A stretch of 45,893 bases of DNA from an uncultured Chlamydiae bacterium (GCA_937899275.1 CALBPE010000096.1:1-45893), one strand, 5' to 3'; positions 33,973-42,722 are shown, numbered from the stretch's first letter. Notes: a model not told the origin generated them from the sequence alone. Program-made: numbers and translations.

Positions 33973-34131
33973 ATGTCTTTACAAGTAAATGATTTAAGGC
34001 TAGATGCGCAGTTTCGGGAACTACCAGATTTAGAGGTGGATTTTCAAGAAATTTCATCAGTTGCCGACCAAACTATGTTTGGTGCTATGAGTTCAGTGCC
34101 TTGTATTGGTACAGCAATTTTGATGTGCTAA
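33973..34131 (+). CDS. lanA: Lanthipeptide precursor peptide (52 residues)
   Basis: A perfect AGGAGG at 33961-33966 is six bases before ATG 33973, the strongest ribosome binding site I noticed in the window. The leader is acidic, with LPDLEVDFQE at 17-26 resembling the F-x-L-D box recognised by LanB. The C-terminal part (about 34-52) has Thr34, Ser40, Ser41, Thr47 and two Cys: SSVPC gives a Ser41-Cys44 ring of nisin-ring-B size, and TAILMC lets Thr47 join the C-terminal Cys52 in a six-residue ring, as in thioviridamide TVAFHC. It is divergent from LanD and flanked by its own promoter and terminator. The cleavage site is not evident. Confidence 0.85.
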   Translation: MSLQVNDLRLDAQFRELPDLEVDFQEISSVADQTMFGAMSSVPCIGTAILMC

Positions 34132-34150
34132 GCATCTTTTTAGTGCTCAT

Positions 34151-34193
34151 CGCTCTTTTCACTTTAAGAAAAGAGCGGCCTTTCTATTTTAAT
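34151..34193 (+). terminator. Intrinsic terminator after the precursor gene
   Basis: A perfect 10-base stem CGCTCTTTTC (34151-34160) and GAAAAGAGCG (34168-34177) around ACTTTAA is followed by a T-rich run to 34193. It is 19 bases after the precursor stop, so the peptide is made from its own short transcript. The convergent outer-membrane gene ends at 34215 and may also use it. Confidence 0.8.
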
Positions 34194-34214
34194 CAATAAG
34201 AGAAAAGACAGGTT

Positions 34215-35240
34215 TTAAAAAGTTACCTGATAGGTCAAGATCCCTCCGATAAAGTCGTTTTCGTTTCTTCCGTAAACTGAAAACCACATACCTGCAACTA
34301 GCCCAGAATTTGCGTCAAAATTGTATTCCAGACCTGGAGCAATGCTTAAGATATCACTAGAAGAAGAGCCGTTAATGGGAATGGAGCCGTCTTGGTTTGT
34401 GCCCGAAGAGCCTTGAAAAAATGAAGCGTCAGAGTAGGTGTAAACCACATCGCATACAGTAGATAGCTTTTTAGATAGACTTCCTTCAAATCCAAAGTTC
34501 AACTTGTATTCATGGCCTTTGGTGATGGTTCCTTTCGTATTTTCAGCGCCTCCATAAGCGTTGATGCCCTTCACTTTGATAGGCGATGTGTATACATCGA
34601 ACAACAGGGTTAGACGAAGGTTCATGGGCCGGTTAAAAATCCACCAAACTACTTTTGAGGTATTGAAAGATAAAGAGGTGACAAAAGAGCCGTTTCCACT
34701 TAAGTCCAGACCTTGTTTTCTTGGACTGCTTTTTTGAAATTTTCCTGTAGGAAAACTTTGTACGGCGTACATCTTTGCAGCAGGTGTATACAGACCCTCT
34801 TCGGCTAACTGCAGGCCAAGCTCTACCTCTACATCAGAAAATCCCCCTCCAGAAACCTGGTTTTGTATTTGGTAAACGCCGCCTAAAGTAATGACAAAAT
34901 CTGCGTTAGGCCATAGCCCAAACTGCAAAATATTGAGAGGGTTGATGACAACAAGGTTATCGATCGATCTGCTTTTTCGGTTGTTGCTATAACGAGAGTG
35001 GTTGTCGATCACAAAAATATAGGGCTGGGTATTGACTTTTCCTACAGGAATTGTATGGGCCGATCCTGTCAGTAAAGGCCCTGAATACCAGGGAGCAAAA
35101 TTACTTTTTGCTCGAGCAAACTCCTCATTTGCATCTTGCAGTTGTTTTTCAATTTCTGCTGGTGAAATGGTAAAAGAGTCTTCATTACAAAATGCAAGAA
35201 AGGGTAAAAAAGCTACAAGAAAAAGAAAAAATGTATGCAT
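34215..35240 (-). CDS. Outer-membrane transporter-like beta-barrel
   Basis: 341 residues. Signal peptide MHTFFLFLVAFLPFLAFC, then a short coiled-coil stretch (EKQLQDANEEFARAKSNF). A barrel follows, with the segment PVGKVNTQPYIFVID and repeated amphipathic strands, ending YQVTF. The layout resembles the transporter-like outer-membrane family called MetA-pathway of phenol degradation (COG4313), common in intracellular bacteria. Its cargo is unknown. It faces the precursor gene and is outside the lanthipeptide operon. Confidence 0.65.
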   Translation of the reverse strand: MHTFFLFLVAFLPFLAFCNEDSFTISPAEIEKQLQDANEEFARAKSNFAPWYSGPLLTGSAHTIPVGKVNTQPYIFVIDNHSRYSNNRKSRSIDNLVVINPLNILQFGLWPNADFVITLGGVYQIQNQVSGGGFSDVEVELGLQLAEEGLYTPAAKMYAVQSFPTGKFQKSSPRKQGLDLSGNGSFVTSLSFNTSKVVWWIFNRPMNLRLTLLFDVYTSPIKVKGINAYGGAENTKGTITKGHEYKLNFGFEGSLSKKLSTVCDVVYTYSDASFFQGSSGTNQDGSIPINGSSSSDILSIAPGLEYNFDANSGLVAGMWFSVYGRNENDFIGGILTYQVTF

Positions 35241-35338
35241 ACGGTATCGATTTTGTTAAATTTTGAGTGTATAAATTTTTTCTTTTCTTTTCCTAGAAAA
35301 ATATTGTATAGCTGAAATGAACCTAGAGGTAAATTGCT

Positions 35339-35698
35339 ATGGAACCGTCTTCAGGAGCTGGAAAAGCAGGGGAAAATCCCCAGATACAGCAAGTACAACA
35401 ATTTCGTAAAAGCGCTGAGTTATTTCGAAGCGCTTTAGAGGAATATCACGAAACTGATCCCAAAAACACCCAGAAACTACAAGAGTTTAAAAGCGTCATG
35501 GATAAAGCCATGAGAATCATGAGTGAAACAGCGCAAGAAGCCTGTAGATCGAAAAAGCTCCAAAGCGCAAAAAAGAGATTAGATAAGGATTATCAGAAGT
35601 TCCATCAAGATTTTGAGTCGAAAGATCCTGTTGAGCTCAATCAAGACTACCAAGTTTTAGAAAAAGATATCAAAAACCTTGAAGAGCATTTGCAATAA
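35339..35698 (+). CDS. Small coiled-coil protein
   Basis: 119 residues, highly charged and without hydrophobic segments. After a disordered start (MEPSSGAGKAGENPQ) nearly all of it is helical with heptad-like spacing (QQFRKSAELFRSALEEYHET, QVLEKDIKNLEEHL). It is not recognised. Size and helicity would fit a type III secretion chaperone or needle-associated protein, but no motif proves it. There is 35 bases to the O-antigen-ligase-like gene. Confidence 0.55.
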   Translation: MEPSSGAGKAGENPQIQQVQQFRKSAELFRSALEEYHETDPKNTQKLQEFKSVMDKAMRIMSETAQEACRSKKLQSAKKRLDKDYQKFHQDFESKDPVELNQDYQVLEKDIKNLEEHLQ

Positions 35699-35748
35699 GG
35701 CAAAATGCCTGGTATGTTGATAAGCTTTCATTTTTGGTCGTTGCAATA

Positions 35749-37104
35749 GTGAAGCGTTTTTCCTCAATTTGCCTTGTTTTGTTTGCTCTCATTTTATTTG
35801 AGCCTAAAATTAATAAAGCGCACCGCTCAATGATGCGGCTTTACACCTCTTCTGCAGAAGAGGTGATTAAAGCGATTCATTTTTGCGTGAGCGACTTTTG
35901 CCTTATCGCTTTATTTTTGTATGTAGCTTTTTTGTATCGAAACATACTGTTTTCTAAAGAGCAAATGATCCTAGCTTTTAAGCTAGGCCTTGCTGGATTG
36001 AGTATCTATATTTCTTGGTATGTATCTCCTTTACCTATACATGCGTATCACGCGTTAATCGGTTTTTTTTGGTGTAGTGTATTATGTAGCTTTTTTGCTT
36101 TGCAGCTATGCTGCTTGCAACTAGGCACAAGAAAGATGCTCCAGGGCTTTTGCGCGTTTTTTGCTGCATGCTCCACTTTTCAAGGAGGGGTTGCTTGTTT
36201 GCAGTATTTTTCAAGGGGATTTTTTGGTTTTCGGTTATTAGGTGAGCCAAAAGGAACGATCTCCAGTTTTTCTAACTGGGTTTTTCGTATTTATGAGGGG
36301 TGCACTTCTTGGGCTTTATCCTTGGGATCTTTTACACCCTCTCAAGGGATGTTTCGCAGTTATGGTACATTTGATCACCCCAATGTACTCAGCGGTTTTT
36401 TAGTATGCGGCGTGATTTTTTCTTTAGCTATTTACGATAGATCAAAGAATAAACGCCTGGTTTTAGCAGCTATTTTTGTGCAGATCTTTGCTCTTTTTGC
36501 CACATTTTCAAGGGCGGGTTTGTTGACGATGGGTTGCATGGGTGTTCTATGGTTTTCCCTGCAAAAAAGAGATTACCGGCAAATTGCTACTTTGGTAGGT
36601 ATAGGGGCGTTTTGTTATATCGGCTTTTTACCTGAGCTTCTTTACCGGGGGGGCGTTGTGAACCGCTCAAAGGTTGCCTGCTTTTCTAACTGGGAAAGGA
36701 TACAAGCGCAAAATGCTTCTATTCGCATGATTTTAAGGCGTCCTTTATTTGGAGTAGGCTTGGAGAATTTTTCTGCTATGTCCCGTTTTGAAGAGGATAA
36801 TTCTATTCGAGTCCATAACTGCTACTTACTCCTTCTTGCAGAACTAGGTATCATAGGGGTGGCTGTTTTTTGCTGGTTTTGGTTGCCGTTACTGTGTCGA
36901 GGATTTTTTCTTACGGAAGATCCGTTGTATTGCGGCGTTTTTTGTGCTGTAATCGCACTTTTTACTTTAGGGCTTTTCGATTTTTATCCGATTGTATCGC
37001 ATAAAATTCGGTTGATGTTTTTTCTTCTTCCCGCATTTTTCTCGATACCTTCTAGATCAAAGAGTATGGTCCAACCAGACCTGATCGAAGAAAATGTGAC
37101 CTAA
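35749..37104 (+). CDS. O-antigen ligase/polymerase-like membrane protein (WaaL/Wzy_C)
   Basis: About 451 residues from GTG 35749 (the frame continues back to TTG 35734). About 12 hydrophobic segments. Family marks are YGTFDHPNVLSGFLVC, the TFSRAGLLTMG loop, and VHNCYLLLLAELGIIG in the large periplasmic loop, where the H-N pair is typical of O-antigen ligases. It probably joins or polymerises undecaprenyl-linked sugar chains. Its 3' end overlaps the convergent oppA-like gene by 48 bases (37057-37104), an unusually long 3' overlap. Confidence 0.75.
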   Translation: MKRFSSICLVLFALILFEPKINKAHRSMMRLYTSSAEEVIKAIHFCVSDFCLIALFLYVAFLYRNILFSKEQMILAFKLGLAGLSIYISWYVSPLPIHAYHALIGFFWCSVLCSFFALQLCCLQLGTRKMLQGFCAFFAACSTFQGGVACLQYFSRGFFGFRLLGEPKGTISSFSNWVFRIYEGCTSWALSLGSFTPSQGMFRSYGTFDHPNVLSGFLVCGVIFSLAIYDRSKNKRLVLAAIFVQIFALFATFSRAGLLTMGCMGVLWFSLQKRDYRQIATLVGIGAFCYIGFLPELLYRGGVVNRSKVACFSNWERIQAQNASIRMILRRPLFGVGLENFSAMSRFEEDNSIRVHNCYLLLLAELGIIGVAVFCWFWLPLLCRGFFLTEDPLYCGVFCAVIALFTLGLFDFYPIVSHKIRLMFFLLPAFFSIPSRSKSMVQPDLIEENVT

Positions 37105-38640
37105 AGGAGAAATATGTATATTGCGTACGCGTTTCGATACGGCGTAAGCATATTTATAGTGGTATAGGGGAGAAAAAGGAACTTCTTCCATAAGAACTCT
37201 TTCCAGTTTTGTAAAATGGGTTTCTGGGGCGCTTTGGGATTTACACCGATGAAATGCAGTAGTATAACGGGGACTTTCCCAACCAGGGTAGTTGCGAAGG
37301 TTGGTTTTGCTTAAAAATCTTTCAAAGATATTTATCGGGTTTTTAAGCTCACTTACGTAAGCGCAAAGGCAGATTTCATAGTTTTTTGACTGCATCTTTG
37401 CAAGTACCGTTTTCAGAGGGACTTTTTCCAGTTGGACCGATAATCCAAGGGTATTTTTCCAGCTTTCTTTGATGTGTTGTACTAAAAGATCATTTAACCC
37501 CGAGCCGAGATAAGTCAAAGTAAGTGTAGGGACATCAGAGCTTTTCCAGCCTTGCTCTTTTAAAAATTGATTCCATTCTTTAACGGCCATTTCTGTGTGA
37601 TGATCTTCAAAAAATGGCGCAGAATCATCAGTGAAGATAGCGGGAGGAATCACCCGAGTGGCAATTGGTTCATCGAGGTAGGTCAGTTTATCCACCATTT
37701 CTTTACGATGAATGGCGTAGTTTAAAGCGCGGCGAAAAGAACGGTTTTCCAGAGGTTTTTTAGCTACATTGAAGGAAAGAATTTTTGTGCCCCCAATAGA
37801 TACGCTATGGATTTGGTTGTTTTTCTTCATAGTGGGATACGCGCTCACCGGCAAGGGGGAAATAGGAGATCCTATAAAGTCGACTTCTCCTAGCATAAAT
37901 AGCCGCAGATAGCTCATTTCATTAGGAATAATTTGCACAGCAATCCCATCTAATAAAACTGACTGTTTATTGTAATAAAAGGGATTTTTTTTCAGTTTGA
38001 TTTCAGAGCCTCTTTTCCACGATTCTAGTAGAAAAGGGCCGCTTGTAATGAAATCTTCAGAGGCTTGATTGGACCAATTGGGATTGTGTTGATCTGTATG
38101 TTGATGAACAGCTACAAAAGAGCTCAATGTTAACACTTCTAAAAATGGGGGATAAGGCTCATGAAGCTCGATTACAAGCGTCATAGCGTTTTTTGCGTAG
38201 ACGCCAATTTCTTCTACAGAGCCTCCGTGAAGATGCGCCTTTTTTGCCCCACGGATGGGGTAGAGCAAATACGCATCTTTTGATAAGAAAGCAGGTGATA
38301 AAATCTGCCTAAAGCTATGGACAAAAGCAGGCGCTGTAATCGGATCTCCATTTGAAAACCGCGCTTCAGGCGATAAATAAAATGTATAGGTACAGCGATC
38401 TTTTGAAACGGTATAAGATGCAGCAATCCCCGTTTCTATTTCTCCTTTAGAACTCATCCGAACAAGGCCTTCAAATAGCATGGCATGTATAGGAGATGCG
38501 GTCATGCTCACCCCTTTTCTTGGATCCATCCAACAAGGTTCTGCTTTCATCGCAATTTTTAGGTAGTTTTTCGGGAGAGTATCTTTTCCACTACAAGAAA
38601 AAAGTAGACAAAGAGCAAGAAAATAAAGATATTTTTTCAT
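37057..38640 (-). CDS. oppA: Oligopeptide-binding lipoprotein (OppA-like)
   Basis: 527 residues from ATG 38638-38640 (MKKYLYFLALCLLFSCSGKD). The lipobox LFSC places the lipid Cys at residue 16. The longer open frame to 38688 would run into the divergent porin gene and bury the signal peptide. SBP_bac_5 features: an early LKIAMKAEPCWMDPRKG strand, then SFRQILSPAF, then RRALNYAIHRKEMV, the family's conserved helix. No opp permease or ATPase is adjacent, as is common for extra OppA copies in chlamydiae. It would bind peptides outside the inner membrane. Confidence 0.85.
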   Translation of the reverse strand: MKKYLYFLALCLLFSCSGKDTLPKNYLKIAMKAEPCWMDPRKGVSMTASPIHAMLFEGLVRMSSKGEIETGIAASYTVSKDRCTYTFYLSPEARFSNGDPITAPAFVHSFRQILSPAFLSKDAYLLYPIRGAKKAHLHGGSVEEIGVYAKNAMTLVIELHEPYPPFLEVLTLSSFVAVHQHTDQHNPNWSNQASEDFITSGPFLLESWKRGSEIKLKKNPFYYNKQSVLLDGIAVQIIPNEMSYLRLFMLGEVDFIGSPISPLPVSAYPTMKKNNQIHSVSIGGTKILSFNVAKKPLENRSFRRALNYAIHRKEMVDKLTYLDEPIATRVIPPAIFTDDSAPFFEDHHTEMAVKEWNQFLKEQGWKSSDVPTLTLTYLGSGLNDLLVQHIKESWKNTLGLSVQLEKVPLKTVLAKMQSKNYEICLCAYVSELKNPINIFERFLSKTNLRNYPGWESPRYTTAFHRCKSQSAPETHFTKLERVLMEEVPFSPLYHYKYAYAVSKRVRNIHISPLGHIFFDQVWLDHTL

Positions 38641-38713
38641 ACAGTAGAAGAAAAGTGTAGGTTCATCTATGGATAACAAGCGTAGCAAATTCTTCTATTA
38701 TTCAGCTTGTAAA

Positions 38714-39913
38714 ATGCGCAGTATGTTGCTTTTTTTGATCCTCTTTTTTTGTGTAGCTCATGCATTTGCTGCAACCGAAAATGACGAAAAGATCCGCACC
38801 TACTTGACAGGAGATTGGTATGGGGCAAGGCAGCAGTTAGCGTCTCATGGAATTTCTTGGCATGGTAATTACGTGATCAATGCAGCGGCTAACATAGGAG
38901 GAAGGCAAAATGGCTCTAGTCAAGCAAGCTCGATTGGATCAGATTTAACCATCGATTTTTCTCAGCTGTGCGATCTTCCCGGTTGGAGTTTTTTTATTAG
39001 CGGCGCTTTCCGCTTTGGAACAAGCCTTTCTTCTAAAAAAATTGGCAACGCATTTAGCGTACAGCAGGTGTTTGGATCACAAACTATCCGGTTGGTCGAT
39101 CTTTACCTTGCCTATTCTAAAGAAAAAGCTTTCTATCTAAAATTTGGTAGGATCAATACAGGCGAGGATTTTCAGGTATCTCGGCTGTTTGCAGAATTTA
39201 TGAATAATTCCTTTAACGGAAATCCGATTACCCCCAACTTTAATTTTCTTTTTAGCGTATTTCCCGTGAGTACTTGGGGGATGTATACAGAGATTTTTCC
39301 TGCCGATTGGTTTCGCATTAAATCAGGTATCTATAACAATAATCGGGAGATCTTTGTGAATGATACGCATGGAACATACTTTTCTTTTACCCCTTCTTTA
39401 GGCGCGCTGTTGTATACAGAATGGGGCCTTTTATTGCAGCACAGCAAGGATCTAAAAGGCACCTACCTTGTGGGCAGTGGGTATTCCACAGGAAAAACCA
39501 ATCATCAGCTCAAAGAAACGGTGCGGGGCAACTACCAGCTGTATGTACAGCTGGAAGAAAGCCTTATATGGAAAGATCCGCATGAAAAAGAAATCGCGCC
39601 GTTTTTTACGTTTCTTTACTTTCCAGAAGATCGCAATCCGTTTCCCTACTTTTTCATGGGAGGCGTCGTAACAAAAGGACTGTTCCGCCTGCGGCCAGAA
39701 GATCGGATCAGTTGGGGTACCAGCTGGGGATTTTATAGTAAAGAGCTTGATACAAAGCAAACATTTGAAGGGTGTATGGAGTGGAACTACAAATTGCAGA
39801 TTTCTCCTTATTTTTATATTGAGCCAAATCTTCAATATGTGATCCGCCCTTCAGGAGATAAAAATCTTTCCAATGCATGGGTCTTTGGTTTGCAGTCGGA
39901 GTGTCTATTTTGA
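38714..39913 (+). CDS. OprB-type carbohydrate porin
   Basis: 399 residues from ATG 38714 (MRSMLLFLILFFCVAHAFA signal, cleavage before ATEND); the frame extends back to 38669. The family start LTGDWYGARQQLASHGI is clear (OprB: tGdWgG.R..L...Gi). Barrel strands follow, with the RLFAEFMNNSF and VSTWGM elements, and it ends GLQSECLF with C-terminal Phe. It would let sugars or small hydrophilic solutes through the outer membrane. It is divergent from oppA across 73 bases, which must carry both promoters. Confidence 0.85.
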   Translation: MRSMLLFLILFFCVAHAFAATENDEKIRTYLTGDWYGARQQLASHGISWHGNYVINAAANIGGRQNGSSQASSIGSDLTIDFSQLCDLPGWSFFISGAFRFGTSLSSKKIGNAFSVQQVFGSQTIRLVDLYLAYSKEKAFYLKFGRINTGEDFQVSRLFAEFMNNSFNGNPITPNFNFLFSVFPVSTWGMYTEIFPADWFRIKSGIYNNNREIFVNDTHGTYFSFTPSLGALLYTEWGLLLQHSKDLKGTYLVGSGYSTGKTNHQLKETVRGNYQLYVQLEESLIWKDPHEKEIAPFFTFLYFPEDRNPFPYFFMGGVVTKGLFRLRPEDRISWGTSWGFYSKELDTKQTFEGCMEWNYKLQISPYFYIEPNLQYVIRPSGDKNLSNAWVFGLQSECLF

Positions 39914-40359
39914 GTGATCGCCTCTATTTTATGCGACATGGTCCTGTAGAGTACAACAAAAAAATGCGGGATAGCTATCTATCTGATGAGGGGAAAAAAG
40001 AGGTAGAAAAAGCAGCAAGCGCTCTTATGGGCGCCACTTCTTATCCCCAAAAGATCTTTTCTAGCCCAAAACAACGATGTATGGAAACGGCGCATATTGT
40101 CGCGAGCATGGGAAACTTGCCTGATACTTGCATAGAGAGTCATGCAGCCCTTTTGCCACAAAAACAAGTAGTAAAAATAGATGCCGTTTGTTTTTTAGAA
40201 TCTCTTGCAAATGATCACCTAATCATTACCCATCTTCCAAATTTGCAATTTTTTTGCTTCGAAATGTGGGATTTACATCCCACGCCCTCTTTGCATATGG
40301 CGGCGCTTTTTTTTGTGGATAGAGAAAAAAAACCTGTGGTATGTTCTCAAATACATTAA
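39910..40359 (+). CDS. SixA-like histidine phosphatase
   Basis: The start is chosen at TTG 39910, overlapping the porin stop TGA (39911-39913), because earlier starts lie inside the porin; MRHG at 39931 is the shortest alternative. About 149 residues. The RHG catalytic motif is FMRHGPVEY, followed by SDEGKKEVEKAA and SSPKQRCMETA, with the second His in IITHLPNL. The short form matches SixA-type phosphohistidine phosphatases. It is probably coupled to the porin and followed by a second phosphatase 24 bases on. Confidence 0.75.
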   Translation: MSDRLYFMRHGPVEYNKKMRDSYLSDEGKKEVEKAASALMGATSYPQKIFSSPKQRCMETAHIVASMGNLPDTCIESHAALLPQKQVVKIDAVCFLESLANDHLIITHLPNLQFFCFEMWDLHPTPSLHMAALFFVDREKKPVVCSQIH

Positions 40360-40383
40360 CAGGTGGTCAACATTGGAGGACAA

Positions 40384-40953
40384 ATGACTAAAATATACGT
40401 AGTTCGCCATGGAGAAACCGCATGGAATGTAGAGGGAAAACATACTGGTAGAAGTGATATTCCTATCAACAGCAGGGGAAAAGAACAAGCAGCAAGCCTG
40501 CAGCCTTTTTTTGCTTCTTTGTCTTCTCAAATCAAAAAAGTGTGGTCTAGCCCATTAAAACGCGCTTTTGAAACAGGGCAATTAGCTGGGTTTACAGATA
40601 TTCAGGAAGATCCCCGTCTTATGGAGTGGCATTATGGGGCGTATGAGGGAAAAACGTCTCAAGAGATTCATGCAGAAGAGCCTACCTGGAATATTTTTGC
40701 AGATGGCGCCAAAAATGGAGAGTCTGTAGAGGATGTAGAAAAAAGAGCAGGTGAAGTAATTGATATGCTGACCTCTTTTCCAGAAGATCAGGTCGTTTTT
40801 TCCCACGGACATTTTTCTAGGGTCCTTTTAATGAAGTGGCTTAGTTTGCCTGTAGAAAAAGCCGCTTTATTTTCTTTAGGAAATGCCGCTGTAGCTGTGC
40901 TGCAGTTATCAAAAGAAAAGCGCTCTTTACTACAGTGGAATCTGCAGTTTTAG
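40384..40953 (+). CDS. Histidine phosphatase/phosphoglycerate-mutase family protein
   Basis: 189 residues from ATG 40384, after a GGAGGA site; the open frame begins earlier at 40363. The complete motif set is present: VVRHGETAWNVEGKHTGRSD (RHG), SSPLKRAFETGQLAG (second Arg), EWHYGAYEGKT with the acid-base Glu, and FSHGHFSRV (second His). It belongs to the CobC/GpmB-like phosphatase group. The substrate is unknown. It ends just before a strong hairpin. Confidence 0.88.
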   Translation: MTKIYVVRHGETAWNVEGKHTGRSDIPINSRGKEQAASLQPFFASLSSQIKKVWSSPLKRAFETGQLAGFTDIQEDPRLMEWHYGAYEGKTSQEIHAEEPTWNIFADGAKNGESVEDVEKRAGEVIDMLTSFPEDQVVFSHGHFSRVLLMKWLSLPVEKAALFSLGNAAVAVLQLSKEKRSLLQWNLQF

Positions 40954-40958
40954 CGCTT

Positions 40959-40988
40959 GCAAAAGATTGCTGTGGAGCAATCTTTTGC
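40959..40988. terminator. Perfect 13-base hairpin between convergent genes
   Basis: GCAAAAGATTGCT (40959-40971), GTGG, AGCAATCTTTTGC (40976-40988). It lies between the phosphatase (ends 40953) and the NDH-2-like gene (ends 41006, minus strand). There is no long T tract on either side, so it may work as a strong stem shared by both, with the T-rich segment inside the stem. Confidence 0.65.
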
Positions 40989-41005
40989 CCTTAATCGAGA
41001 GACAG

Positions 41006-42601
41006 TCAATGGGATTTTTTCATCCGCTCTTCTTCGGTAGAGCGGATTTTTTCTTTCATTTCAGAGAAATTAGCAATGAGCATTCCAAAGTCTGCCTTGC
41101 GGATCGCAAGTACATCTACAGCTGTTATGCAGCGAACTGTGGCTGTTCTTGAGCGTTCATTGAGAAGAGACATCTCTCCGAAAAATTCTCCATCTTTTAA
41201 CTCGGCAATTTTCTCTAACTTTTCCCCTTTTAAAATCTCCACTTTGCCTTTAACAATGATGTAAAGATAATCTCCTGTATCTCCTTCATGAAAGATTTCC
41301 TCTCCACTTTCATAATGAAGTGAGGCGATTGCTTGCGAAGGGGCAAGTTTTAGCTGGACCGCTTCAATTGGCACCACTTTATCTAAAAACCAGGAAAACG
41401 CCACCTTCAATTTTCTGCTAATTCCAGGAAGTTTCACCCAGTAAATTGCCCGCCAAAGCGCCCATGCGATAAATCCAGAGATGCGGATCTTACCAAATAA
41501 CTCCGCAACTGCGCTGTTATGACCTAAGGCAGCGAGCATGCCTAAACACTTGAAGCGGAACTCCTTTTTTTGTTTGCCTCGTATAGAGGCATAAATATTA
41601 TGCGCAAGTACTTTTCCCTGCCTTACAGCATACTGCGCTGTGGGAGGGCAAAAGGCCTCTTCTTTTGTGATATCAGGTATATGAGCGCAGTCTCCTATTG
41701 CCCATACATTTGTGCACCCGTCGACTAACATCTGTGCATCTGTAGCTATTTTTCCACGGACTTTGGGTAGCTGCATCGACTCTACAATTGGATTGATTGA
41801 TGAAGGAACGGTAGAGACCACTGTTTTTGCTGCAATTTTTTCTCCTGTTTCTAGTATAGCGCCTCTAGGAGTGGCTGAAACTAATTTGCTTTGAAAACGG
41901 ATTTCGATGCCCCGTTTTTTTAACAGTTTTTCCGCGTATAAACTCAGGGTTTTTGGCATTTCTTTATCCATAAGCCGCTTTTTACTATGGATCAGTATCA
42001 TCCGGATATCTTTTGGATTGATCGTGGGGTAGTTTTTCGCTAAACGAAGGGCCAGATCATTCATTTCTGCAATCACTTCTGTACCTGAGAATCCTCCTCC
42101 TCCAACGACATAGGTAAGAAGGGCTTTTTTTAGTTCGGGATCTGTTTGGTATGCAGCGGTTTCTATTGTTTCAATGATATGGTTTCTAAGAGAAAGAGCG
42201 TCAGACAAATTTTTAAATGCAAAGGCGTGTTCATGTAAGCCTGAAGATCCTTTGAAGTTTGTGACGTTGCCCAAACCAATAACAAGGTGATCATAATGGA
42301 TCAAGGAGGATTTATGCGTATATTTCGGTAAAAGAGAAATCTGCTGTTTTTCCAGATCAACCCATTCAATTTCCCGAACATATACGCGGCAGCCTTTTAA
42401 AAGCCGGCTCAAAGAAGATACGGTATCTAAAATACCTATAGATCCACCTACTACTTCTGCTAGCATGGGCTGGTATACGAAATAATTTTCTCGATTGACT
42501 AAAATGATTTCCACGTCCTTACGGTAGCGAAATTTTTTAATCAGATGCATGGCTGTATAGACGCCGCCAAAGCCGCCGCCTAGGATCACAATCTTTTTCA
42601 T
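41006..42601 (-). CDS. NDH-2-like FAD oxidoreductase fused to a cyclic-nucleotide-binding domain
   Basis: 531 residues. FAD site IVILGGGFGGVYTAMHL (residues 4-20), NAD(P) site YVVGGGGFSGTEV near 165, and the FAD-closing motif VWAIGDCAHI near 305 form a type II NADH dehydrogenase core. A hydrophobic and basic stretch (FIAWALWRAIYW) gives membrane attachment. Residues about 420-515 are a cNMP-binding domain with the phosphate cassette GEFFGEMSLLNERSRTATV. The expected activity is NADH:quinone oxidation at the inner membrane, gated by a cyclic nucleotide or merely tethered; the ligand is unproven. Confidence 0.88.
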   Translation of the reverse strand: MKKIVILGGGFGGVYTAMHLIKKFRYRKDVEIILVNRENYFVYQPMLAEVVGGSIGILDTVSSLSRLLKGCRVYVREIEWVDLEKQQISLLPKYTHKSSLIHYDHLVIGLGNVTNFKGSSGLHEHAFAFKNLSDALSLRNHIIETIETAAYQTDPELKKALLTYVVGGGGFSGTEVIAEMNDLALRLAKNYPTINPKDIRMILIHSKKRLMDKEMPKTLSLYAEKLLKKRGIEIRFQSKLVSATPRGAILETGEKIAAKTVVSTVPSSINPIVESMQLPKVRGKIATDAQMLVDGCTNVWAIGDCAHIPDITKEEAFCPPTAQYAVRQGKVLAHNIYASIRGKQKKEFRFKCLGMLAALGHNSAVAELFGKIRISGFIAWALWRAIYWVKLPGISRKLKVAFSWFLDKVVPIEAVQLKLAPSQAIASLHYESGEEIFHEGDTGDYLYIIVKGKVEILKGEKLEKIAELKDGEFFGEMSLLNERSRTATVRCITAVDVLAIRKADFGMLIANFSEMKEKIRSTEEERMKKSH

Positions 42602-42722
42602 ATCTTCTGTATAACACGCAAAGCGCGATTACCGTAAACCGATTTTTTTCGTATCGTAGAAATATCTTGATTTTTCACAAAAAAATTTTTATTATCACGC
42701 TGATTTTCTGGAGTAGAAAGCG

